NCBI GenBank assembly: GCA_964447445.1
Contig: CAYUSW010000087.1
Span: forward strand, 1-5,009
Length of the DNA: 5,009 nucleotides
Direction of reading: 5' to 3'
Origin: CAIOGO01 sp964447445
GTDB lineage: Bacteria > Bipolaricaulota > Bipolaricaulia > UBA7950 > UBA9294
The notes under the pieces were generated by a model, which saw only the letters and a program-made list of their open reading frames with translations, was not told the DNA's origin and ran no database searches. This document shows positions 1-5,009 of the stretch, piece after piece. Every line of letters starts with the position of its first letter. The first letter of the stretch is position 1. Position numbers and translations under genes: made by a program.

Positions 1-719
1 AAGGTCGTCGTCACGTTGAACAAGAAGAACATCCCCAACAGGCCCAGAAGGCCGCGCCGCACGAGGATGTAGCGGAAGCCGTAGCCCGCCTCGCGGAAGA
101 GAGAGCCGCGCCCCTTCGCCCCCTCGGCCGACGCCGTCGGCTGCGGTATCCGCGCCAGAAGGAGGATGACGATCGCTGCCGTCATCGTCGCGAGGTCGAC
201 GCCAAGGATTCCACCCACTCCAATGGGCGCGAGTAAGATGCCGGCCGCGACCGGTGCGAACACGCCCGAGATCGAGCCGGCGAGCGACATCATGCCGCTC
301 GCCCGCGCGTACTGTGACTTGTCGACCAACACGCTGATGGTCGAGGAGTAGGCCGGGAACTGGAACGCGCCGAACGTCCCAATGAAGGCAACGACAATGT
401 ACAGGTGCCAGATCTCGAGGGTTCCGGCGAGGTAGAGGAAGAGGATGGTCAGGGTGCCGAGCCCGGCGGCCGCGTCGGAGAGAATCATCATGAGCTTGCG
501 ATTCGCCCGATCGACGATCGCACCGGCAAGCGGGCTCACGAGGACGACCGGCGCGAAGGCGCAGACGCCGACGAGCGCGAGGGCGGTCGCCTGACCCGTC
601 TTCTGCCACGCCCAAATCGTCAGTGCGAACTGAGTCATCCCCGTGCCGAGGAGCGACAAGAGCTGGCCAGCCCAGATCGCCGTGAACGTACCCATTCCCT
701 TCCACTGTTCGCGTTTCAC
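1..719 (-). CDS. MFS efflux permease, MefA/EntS-like, C-terminus off the left edge
   Basis: Reverse-strand frame open from a GTG at 719 to the left edge: 239 codons, about the first half of a usual 400-430 aa permease. Hydrophobic segments lie near residues 11-37, 46-69, 76-98, 104-127, 141-164 and 169-190, then a charged loop (about 191-222) and the start of TM7, the classic 6+6 MFS layout. The loop between TM2 and TM3 carries motif A as GAIVDRANRK (66-75). The opening around IWAGQLLSLLGTGMTQFAL (15-33) resembles the macrolide-efflux/enterobactin-exporter type (MFS_1/MFS_3). By family knowledge it is an inner-membrane, proton-driven exporter of small molecules; the substrate cannot be read from the sequence. 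GTG 719 is chosen because AGGAGA lies 4 nt upstream; the next in-frame ATG (695) has no comparable site. It is transcribed divergently from the exported hydrolase gene. Confidence 0.9.
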   Translation of the reverse strand, partial: MKREQWKGMGTFTAIWAGQLLSLLGTGMTQFALTIWAWQKTGQATALALVGVCAFAPVVLVSPLAGAIVDRANRKLMMILSDAAAGLGTLTILFLYLAGTLEIWHLYIVVAFIGTFGAFQFPAYSSTISVLVDKSQYARASGMMSLAGSISGVFAPVAAGILLAPIGVGGILGVDLATMTAAIVILLLARIPQPTASAEGAKGRGSLFREAGYGFRYILVRRGLLGLLGMFFLFNVTTT

Positions 720-723
720 ATCG

Positions 724-729
724 TCTCCT
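724..729 (-). promoter_or_regulatory. Ribosome binding site of the MFS gene
   Basis: AGGAGA on the minus strand, 4 nt before the GTG at 717-719 (5 nt if counted from the GGAG core). It decides the non-ATG start. An overlapping ATG one base upstream (ATGTGA) is followed at once by a stop and cannot be used. Confidence 0.7.
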
Positions 730-807
730 GGCAAGCCACCTCTTCATCGCATGGTGCAAGGCTCGCGTTGCCACCCCGTCTCATCTCTGCCGGCACGACC
801 GCGAGGC

Positions 808-836
808 ATTATAACGGAACAGTGTGATGTTATCAC
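808..836 (-). promoter_or_regulatory. Sigma-70-type promoter for the MFS gene
   Basis: On the minus strand a perfect TATAAT (808-813) is preceded, after 17 nt, by GTGATA (831-836), which matches four of six bases of TTGACA. The transcript would begin near 800 and carry a leader of about 80 nt before the GTG at 719. A perfect TATAAT is notable in such GC-rich DNA and sits where a promoter for this gene should be. The assignment assumes a housekeeping sigma factor with the usual consensus. Confidence 0.6.
824..836. promoter_or_regulatory. Small palindrome over the MFS -35 box, possible operator
   Basis: GTGATgttATCAC is a perfect 5-bp inverted repeat with a 3-nt centre. It completely covers the proposed -35 element of the MFS promoter, so a protein bound there would be expected to block that promoter. 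It resembles a half-strength dimer site, but I cannot assign it to a regulator family: the spacing is one base short of a CRP-type site. No regulator gene lies in the window. A 5-bp repeat could be chance. Confidence 0.3.
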
Positions 837-906
837 CACGGCCGGGCACCGTCACTCGTCCTTGTGTATCCCTTTCATCTGGCAGGCGGAAACCGCTCAA
901 GGGGGC

Positions 907-912
907 TACAAT
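907..912 (+). promoter_or_regulatory. Candidate -10 box for the exported hydrolase gene
   Basis: TACAAT matches five of six bases of the sigma-70 -10 consensus and lies 25 nt before the chosen TTG start, giving a leader of about 20 nt. No good -35 box is seen 16-18 nt upstream (that stretch is GC-rich, around CAGGCGGA), so the promoter would be weak or would need an activator. Confidence 0.3.
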
Positions 913-923
913 CCGAGCTGCGC

Positions 924-930
924 GGGAGGG
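924..930 (+). promoter_or_regulatory. Ribosome binding site of the exported hydrolase gene
   Basis: GGGAGGG, with the GGAGG core at 925-929, lies 8 nt before TTG 938. It favours this start over the longer frame beginning at GTG 824, because a signal peptide follows directly. Confidence 0.6.
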
Positions 931-937
931 TGGTTGG

Positions 938-2332
938 TTGCTGACGAGAGGAGCACTCACACTGGCCTGCGGCGCCGTCTTGGGCGCCATCGTCCACAGC
1001 CTTGCGCTGGCGGCAGCTCCCGTTCTCAGGCCAATCCCGGAGATCGTTGCGAGCGAAGGGACGCCGTACGTGGGCCTTCTTCTGCTCGACGACTGGGTCG
1101 CTGACGCGGAAGCTGCAGATGCAGAGCTCAGCTGGGGCGTAGCCGGAGGCGGAGAGCTTCGAGTACGCCTGACAGCAGAACGCCACCTCGTGATCCAGCC
1201 GCCGAGCGTCGACTGGTTCGGTCGTGCGGAGCTTGTGCTCACGGTCTGCAACCCGGCAGGCGTGTGCGCGACCCAAACCCTGTTGGCGCGTGTCGAGAAT
1301 GTGCCGGACAATCCGGTCATCGAGCGCATTCCGTCTCAGGTCGCCGACACGGCGGAACCGTTCGTGCCGCTCGACCTCGACCTCTTCGGCTGGGATCCCG
1401 ACGGCCGTGAGGGTCTCACGTGGAGCGTCGCCGCACCTGATCCGCTTCAGGCCGTACTCGAAGGCTCTGTCCTCACGATCACACGGCCGATGCCCGCCGA
1501 CAGCGGTCCCTGGATCGGTACCGCCGAGGTCTGCGTCACGCTCGAGGACTCGGACGGCAGGGCCGCCACGCGTGCGATCCCGTTCGTAGCCGAAGATCAC
1601 CCCGTGATCGTCACGTTCATCGGCAACGAGGGGTTCCTCATCGAGTCAGGCGGCATCAGGATCCTCATCGACGCTCTCGTGAACGAAGGGATCTTCCTCA
1701 CGGCCAACGAACGAGAGAGGCTTCGCGGCGCGCTGTATCCATTCGACGAGATCGACCTCGCTCTGGCTACGCACACGCACTACGACCACTTCGACCCGGC
1801 CACCGTCGCTGCGTTCCTCGCTGCGTCGCCGCGCACGGTCTTCATCTCGCTCGACGAGTCAATCGACAAACTACGCTCCATTGCGAGTCTCGACGTCTGC
1901 TCAGGGCGTCTGGTGGGGATTCCCTCCCGGGAGGGCGAGAAGAGCGGGCATGATATCGGCGGCGTCCACGTCATGGCGTACTCGGTCACTCACGGAGCAG
2001 GCCGCAGCAACCTCGCGTTTCTCGTCGAGATCGGAGGTATGAGAGTCCTCCACCTGGGGGACGCGAGCGCCGACGTTTCCCCGGAGGCTCTCGCGGCGCA
2101 GTTCGGGTGGGCGAGTCTCGGCATCGACGTCGCCCTGGTGCCCTATTGGTGGTTGCTCGACACGTCACGGGCCGATCGAGTCACCACGGCCATCGCCCCC
2201 CGCTTTGTCATCCCTATGCACTTCCAGGGAGCATGTCCGTCTCTGGAAGGCATAGAAACCGCCGCTGTCGCGCTCAATCTCTGCCGCGAGTTCGAGACCT
2301 GGATCGTCCCACCTCGCTCCGCCGCGCCGTAG
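938..2332 (+). CDS. Exported metallo-beta-lactamase-fold hydrolase with two cadherin/Ig-like repeats
   Basis: 464 aa from TTG 938. Residues 1-27 look like a Sec signal peptide: an arginine near the start, a hydrophobic core, and a likely cut after LALAAA. Two homologous beta-sandwich repeats follow (about 28-120 and 126-219), each with an L(S/T)WxV strand, an L-x-I-x-x-P stretch, a D-x-x-G-x-AE turn and a final (N/D)xxG; this is the tandem-95/cadherin-like type used for binding or spacing in secreted proteins. From about 223 there is an MBL domain of the UlaG-like (Lactamase_B_3) type: FIGNEGFLIESGGIRILID opening, THTHYDH (H279, H281, D283, H284), H352 in SVTHG, D375 in LHLGDA and H428 in IPMHFQ. 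The full two-metal ligand set is present, so it is probably an active metallohydrolase outside the cytoplasm. The substrate is unknown and it is not a classical antibiotic beta-lactamase. The frame extends upstream to GTG 824, but those 38 residues look non-native and overlap the MFS promoter. Confidence 0.85.
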   Translation: MLTRGALTLACGAVLGAIVHSLALAAAPVLRPIPEIVASEGTPYVGLLLLDDWVADAEAADAELSWGVAGGGELRVRLTAERHLVIQPPSVDWFGRAELVLTVCNPAGVCATQTLLARVENVPDNPVIERIPSQVADTAEPFVPLDLDLFGWDPDGREGLTWSVAAPDPLQAVLEGSVLTITRPMPADSGPWIGTAEVCVTLEDSDGRAATRAIPFVAEDHPVIVTFIGNEGFLIESGGIRILIDALVNEGIFLTANERERLRGALYPFDEIDLALATHTHYDHFDPATVAAFLAASPRTVFISLDESIDKLRSIASLDVCSGRLVGIPSREGEKSGHDIGGVHVMAYSVTHGAGRSNLAFLVEIGGMRVLHLGDASADVSPEALAAQFGWASLGIDVALVPYWWLLDTSRADRVTTAIAPRFVIPMHFQGACPSLEGIETAAVALNLCREFETWIVPPRSAAP

Positions 2333-2335
2333 AGC

Positions 2336-3406
2336 CTACAAGTGAAGCGGCTTGCGGACAACGTACGAGATCGCGAACGTCGCTGGGATGCTCACCAGAG
2401 TCACGATCGCGAACTTCGCGAGCGGAGGCATGCTCACGTTCAGAATCGCGTACTGGAACGCGAGGATCACTGGCACGTGGAGGATGTAGGCCGCGTACTG
2501 GCTCTTGCCAAGCGCCCGGGCAAGCTTCCCGGCGGCATGGACCTTGTCGCGGAAGAGGACTAGGAGGCCGATACAGGCCGCGCAGCAGAAGAGAGACTCC
2601 CAAAACACATACAGGGTGCCCCACGCCGGCTCCCCGATGGGGAAGAGGTCATGCAGCGCGAGATCGTAGGCGGCAATGAGCACGGCAAGCACGCCGGCGA
2701 CGGCCAGCCACATCCGTCCTGTGCGCGAGGTGAACGAAGGTAGCCACTGCCGTCGGTAGGCAATGAGACCAAGAACGAAGAACGAGAGATCGCGCGGCAC
2801 GTCGGCGAACGCGACTCGGAAGAAGCCGAAGACGTAGACCCAGCGATCGATCGGGTAGGCGATTCGCACCAGCCCGGAGACGAGGGCCAGCACGACAGCG
2901 AAGAGGAGGATGGCCCACGTTCGCGGCTGCCGGGGCGTTGCCAGAGGCGCCGCGGTGCCGCGACCGCGCGCCGTGCGCCAGAGGGCATAGACGAGGCTGA
3001 AGAGAAGCAGGTGCTCAAGGAACCACAGATGACCAACGTCAATCGGCCACGCCTTGGCGCCGCCGCCCGGGGCGCCAAAGACGAAGAGCTGAAGCGGGAC
3101 CATCAAGAGCGCCCAGACGAGGATCGGCAGCCCAAGGCGAAGAAGCCGTCCTCGAACGAACGGCCACCCTCCCTTGGCGTCGTAGGATAAGGCGGAGAAG
3201 AACCCCGAGATGAGGAAGAAGAGGCTCATGAAGAACGACCGGTCAATCGTGAACAGCGGCCCGAGGAACACGCTCCGCGCCGCCTCCTGAATCGGCCACG
3301 CGCCGCCCGTCGGCCCGTACGCCTGCCCGACGTGGTGCGCGACCAAGAGCATCGTCAATCCGACCTTCAGGTTGTCGAGGTAGAAAAGCCGCTCGCGAAC
3401 GGGCAT
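2336..3406 (-). CDS. Integral-membrane acyltransferase, Acyl_transf_3 family
   Basis: 356 aa, a usual length for this family. About ten hydrophobic segments can be traced (roughly 12-29, 57-74, 90-110, 126-144, 164-182, 206-217, 233-250, 264-285, 303-322, 330-350). Family signatures are the opening YLDNLKVGLTMLLVAHHVGQ (9-28, with the His pair at 24-25), the TM2 block FFMSLFFLISGFF (58-70), basic RGRLLRLGLP (85-94), GHLWFLEHLL (125-134), YAAYILHVPVILAF (304-317) and a terminal VRKPLHL. Relatives (OafA, OatA, WecH, MdoC) move acetyl, succinyl or other acyl groups from a cytoplasmic donor to sugars of lipopolysaccharide, peptidoglycan, enterobacterial antigen or glucans; the acceptor here is unknown. 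ATG 3406 has an excellent Shine-Dalgarno 6 nt upstream. The gene follows the GNAT frame on the same strand by 107 bp and may be co-transcribed with it. It ends 3 bp from the stop of the convergent hydrolase gene. Confidence 0.9.
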   Translation of the reverse strand: MPVRERLFYLDNLKVGLTMLLVAHHVGQAYGPTGGAWPIQEAARSVFLGPLFTIDRSFFMSLFFLISGFFSALSYDAKGGWPFVRGRLLRLGLPILVWALLMVPLQLFVFGAPGGGAKAWPIDVGHLWFLEHLLLFSLVYALWRTARGRGTAAPLATPRQPRTWAILLFAVVLALVSGLVRIAYPIDRWVYVFGFFRVAFADVPRDLSFFVLGLIAYRRQWLPSFTSRTGRMWLAVAGVLAVLIAAYDLALHDLFPIGEPAWGTLYVFWESLFCCAACIGLLVLFRDKVHAAGKLARALGKSQYAAYILHVPVILAFQYAILNVSMPPLAKFAIVTLVSIPATFAISYVVRKPLHL

Positions 3407-3412
3407 CCCCGC

Positions 3413-3419
3413 ACCTCCT
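3413..3419 (-). promoter_or_regulatory. Ribosome binding site of the membrane acyltransferase
   Basis: AGGAGGT on the minus strand, a near-complete anti-16S match, 6 nt before ATG 3404-3406. It fixes the start and suggests efficient translation. Confidence 0.75.
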
Positions 3420-3513
3420 CGAGACCCGACCCAGCCGCGAGCGTAGCTCGAGCAAGAGGATCAGGCAAGTCCGGATGGATCTCGACACAAGCCGACAGAA
3501 CCACCTTGGCGAG

Positions 3514-4554
3514 CTACGCCGCAAGGCTCCGCGTCGCGAGATCCTTCCCTGGCCGCAGCTCCTTCTCGTAGAACACAGACTGGCGCACAGCCCGCATCCC
3601 GGCACGCTCGTAGACGCGAAGTGCGCAGGTCAGGTTCTCGGAGTCCATGTCGAGCTCCACCGCTGCGTAGCCGCGCCGCCGGAACTCGGCAAATGTGTGG
3701 CGCAAGAGAGCGAGAGCGATCCCGCGCTTCCGCCACGCGGGACGCACGCCGAGGCCCTGCACGTAGCCGCGCGTCGTGTCATCCGCAATCTGCGGCTGGC
3801 AGAGCGACATTCCGACGATCTCGAGTCCGCTCACGGCGAGGAACCACAACGTCGGGTCAAATCGTCCCCCGTCGCGTTCGACGCCCTCCTTCCAGTTGGC
3901 GAGCACCTGCTCGAACGGCTCGTCGACGTAGCCCCAATGGTCGCGCCACGCCTCCTGGTACAGCGCCACGATGCCGGGGAGATCGCGCTCCACGTCGGAC
4001 GTCCGGAGGGAGACGCCGTCGGGCCATGCGGGAGCTGCCGCATCGACCCTGAGGTCAATCCGCATGTGGTTCGCGACGCGAACGGCCGAGAATCCTACGT
4101 GCTCAAGCGCTGCCGCACGCGCGGCATCCTGTGCGCCGCTGTTGGACATCGCCGTCACGCGAACCCCTTCCATCGCAAGGGGGATGAGTTCGCGCGAGCG
4201 CTCGATGCACCAGGCATGGAGCCAGTCCCAAAGGCCATCCAGAGTCTGATAGGATGGATGCGTGATCCCTGAGCAGCTGATCTGAGCGTACGGCTCTCCC
4301 GGGTTCTCGATGTTGGCAATCCCCGCGATCTCTCCGCGCGCGTCAAGGACGAGGCGGAAGTCCTTCGCCAGATCGAACCGCGCGCTCTTCCACCACGCGA
4401 TGACGTCTTCGCGAGTGATCTGATCCTCGCCATAGAATCTCTGCGAGCGGGCGTTCATCAGCTGGACCACGCGATCGACGTCCTCGGCGGTAGCGGCCCT
4501 CTCCGTCCAGCCGGCGGGCAGGTCGAGCATCGAGACTTCCATCGGCCCGGTCAT
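3514..4554 (-). other. Alternative product: two-domain GNAT starting at internal ATG 4554
   Basis: An in-frame ATG at 4552-4554 has AGGAGG 8 nt upstream and would give a free-standing 346 aa protein holding only GNAT domains 2 and 3. A degenerate N-terminal GNAT plus an active C-terminal GNAT in about 300-350 aa is a common stand-alone layout, known for example from mycothiol synthase-like proteins. In this numbering the acetyl-CoA motif RKRGIA is at residues 275-280. I think this is probably the ancestral gene, with the upstream GNAT either fused to it or joined by loss of a stop codon. Listed separately because a reader relying on the single long frame would miss this start. Confidence 0.5.
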
Positions 4555-5009
4555 GTGACGTGCCTCCTCATTTGCGCCCGCCGTGCGGCGCCGCTCGAGA
4601 GTAGGTCGCTCCGGGCGCGCTTCGGGCTCACGCGCGCCCGGACGAGCCACGACAGCACCCAGCCTCTTGATCAGGAGATCCTCTTTGTGTCCGTCCATGG
4701 CCACATCGACGACGCCATACGTCGTGTAGCCGAGCCTGTGGAAGAATCCAGGCGATTGGAACGAGAGAGCGTGCGTGCTGACCGCGCTGCAGCCGGCGTC
4801 CTTGGCGATCCTTTCCGCCTCGAGGAGCAACCGGCGCCCGTGCCCCTTCCCGCGGAACGACTCATCGACCCAGATCGCCTCGAGCACCATGTTACGGATC
4901 GTAGGGAACGCCGTCAGCCCGCCAACAACCCGTCCCTCCGCGTCCTTCAGCGCCAGGCTGAGCGATACGTTCGGGTAGTCCATTTCCTCGCCGCAGTTGC
5001 GCACGCAGA
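3514..5009 (-). CDS. Triple-GNAT-domain N-acetyltransferase frame, N-terminus off the right edge
   Basis: The reverse-strand frame is open from the right edge to TAG 3514-3516; the first in-window start is GTG 5004 (496 aa). Domain 1 (about 1-115, counted from that GTG) is a GNAT of the small SFQ...F..LGY type: ALKDAEGRVVGGL strand, WVDESFRGKGHGRRLL with acetyl-CoA motif RGKGHG (51-56), and SFQSPGFFHRLGY (81-93). Only about a dozen residues precede the first strand; relatives have some 35-40, so the real start is probably beyond 5009. A linker rich in Ala, Arg, Pro and Glu (116-150) leads to a two-domain GNAT module. Domain 2 (about 165-320) lacks a clear Q/RxxGxG/A motif and is probably degenerate. 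Domain 3 (about 330-482) has VRPAWRKRGIALALL, motif RKRGIA (425-430), and ENLTCALRVYERAGM, and looks catalytic. By family knowledge these transfer acetyl from acetyl-CoA to an amine; no substrate can be named. The linker may hide a gene boundary (see the alternative product). Confidence 0.72.
   Translation of the reverse strand, partial: CVRNCGEEMDYPNVSLSLALKDAEGRVVGGLTAFPTIRNMVLEAIWVDESFRGKGHGRRLLLEAERIAKDAGCSAVSTHALSFQSPGFFHRLGYTTYGVVDVAMDGHKEDLLIKRLGAVVARPGAREPEARPERPTLERRRTAGANEEARHMTGPMEVSMLDLPAGWTERAATAEDVDRVVQLMNARSQRFYGEDQITREDVIAWWKSARFDLAKDFRLVLDARGEIAGIANIENPGEPYAQISCSGITHPSYQTLDGLWDWLHAWCIERSRELIPLAMEGVRVTAMSNSGAQDAARAAALEHVGFSAVRVANHMRIDLRVDAAAPAWPDGVSLRTSDVERDLPGIVALYQEAWRDHWGYVDEPFEQVLANWKEGVERDGGRFDPTLWFLAVSGLEIVGMSLCQPQIADDTTRGYVQGLGVRPAWRKRGIALALLRHTFAEFRRRGYAAVELDMDSENLTCALRVYERAGMRAVRQSVFYEKELRPGKDLATRSLAA
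4563..4568 (-). promoter_or_regulatory. Strong Shine-Dalgarno inside the long GNAT frame
   Basis: AGGAGG on the minus strand, 8 nt before ATG 4554. Within the long frame these bases encode part of the linker (around NEEAR). A site this strong at ideal distance from an ATG, exactly between two protein modules, argues for translation initiation here. Confidence 0.55.
4610..4642. repeat. 11-bp perfect inverted repeat (hairpin) in the GNAT linker
   Basis: TCCGGGCGCGC (4610-4620) pairs perfectly with GCGCGCCCGGA (4632-4642) across an 11-nt loop. It lies between the end of GNAT domain 1 and the internal Shine-Dalgarno. On the minus strand no T-run follows (the next bases are GCGACCTACT), so it is not a standard intrinsic terminator. 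It could be a remnant of an intergenic hairpin, a transcript-stabilising stem, or a by-product of GC-rich coding sequence. Confidence 0.55.

Noticed and set aside
405..827. Plus-strand frame opposite the MFS permease
   Set aside because: It is the complement of clear transmembrane coding sequence; its charged, repetitive translation is a shadow.
968..985. Lipoprotein signal (cysteine near residue 11 of the hydrolase, in TLACG)
   Set aside because: The residues before the cysteine do not fit the lipobox well, and most of the hydrophobic core lies after it; an ordinary signal peptide cut after LALAAA fits better.
875..1600. Open frame of 241 codons on the minus strand opposite the exported hydrolase
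   Set aside because: The opposite strand encodes a coherent signal peptide plus Ig-like repeats; this product is Arg/Asp-rich and featureless.
3438..3450. CGAGC-gta-GCTCG inverted repeat between the GNAT and acyltransferase genes as a terminator
   Set aside because: The stem is only 5 bp and no T-run follows on either strand; too weak to call.
3440..3468. Possible promoter for the acyltransferase gene (TTGCCT, 17 nt, TACGCT on the minus strand)
   Set aside because: The -35 box matches four of six bases but the -10 box only three; not distinguishable from background, so co-transcription with the GNAT frame is equally likely.
3475..4272. Open frame of 265 codons on the plus strand opposite the GNAT gene
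   Set aside because: It is antisense to a clear GNAT-domain frame, its translation is rich in Arg, His, Pro and Glu without any recognisable domain, and long antisense frames are expected in GC-rich coding DNA.

Overview
This is a GC-rich bacterial window with tightly packed genes. It holds three complete or nearly complete protein genes and one gene cut by the left edge, plus short intergenic regions. Nothing in the sequence fixes the organism. The high GC, the TTG/GTG starts with strong Shine-Dalgarno sequences, and a secreted protein with cadherin/Ig-like repeats would fit an environmental Gram-negative-type lineage. That placement is inference. I see no tRNA, rRNA, CRISPR array, insertion sequence or phage gene.

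Layout from left to right: (1) Positions 1-719, minus strand: the N-terminal half of a 12-TM-type MFS drug-efflux-like permease, running off the left edge. (2) Positions 720-937: a divergent intergenic region with a good sigma-70-type promoter for the MFS gene, a small palindrome over its -35 box, and a weaker promoter candidate for the gene to the right. (3) Positions 938-2332, plus strand: an exported protein with two cadherin/Ig-like repeats followed by a complete UlaG-like metallo-beta-lactamase-fold hydrolase domain. (4) Positions 2336-3406, minus strand: an integral-membrane acyltransferase of the Acyl_transf_3 family, convergent with the previous gene with only 3 bp between the stop codons. 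(5) Positions 3514-5009, minus strand: an open frame with three GNAT acetyltransferase domains. The first domain lacks its N-terminus because the frame is open to the right edge.

The GNAT frame and the membrane acyltransferase share a strand and lie 107 bp apart, so they may be co-transcribed. The MFS gene and the hydrolase gene are divergent and could share regulatory DNA. I see no pathway that clearly ties all four together. The gene set (efflux permease, secreted hydrolase, acyl- and acetyltransferases) is compatible with detoxification or envelope modification, but that is guesswork.

The most interesting point is inside the GNAT frame. The junction between the first GNAT domain and the following two-domain GNAT protein looks like an intergenic region: it has a strong Shine-Dalgarno, a well-spaced ATG and an 11-bp perfect hairpin, yet it has no in-frame stop codon. 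It is either a recent gene fusion with an internal start, or two genes joined by a sequence error. I do not see convincing evidence for a wholly new biological system here.
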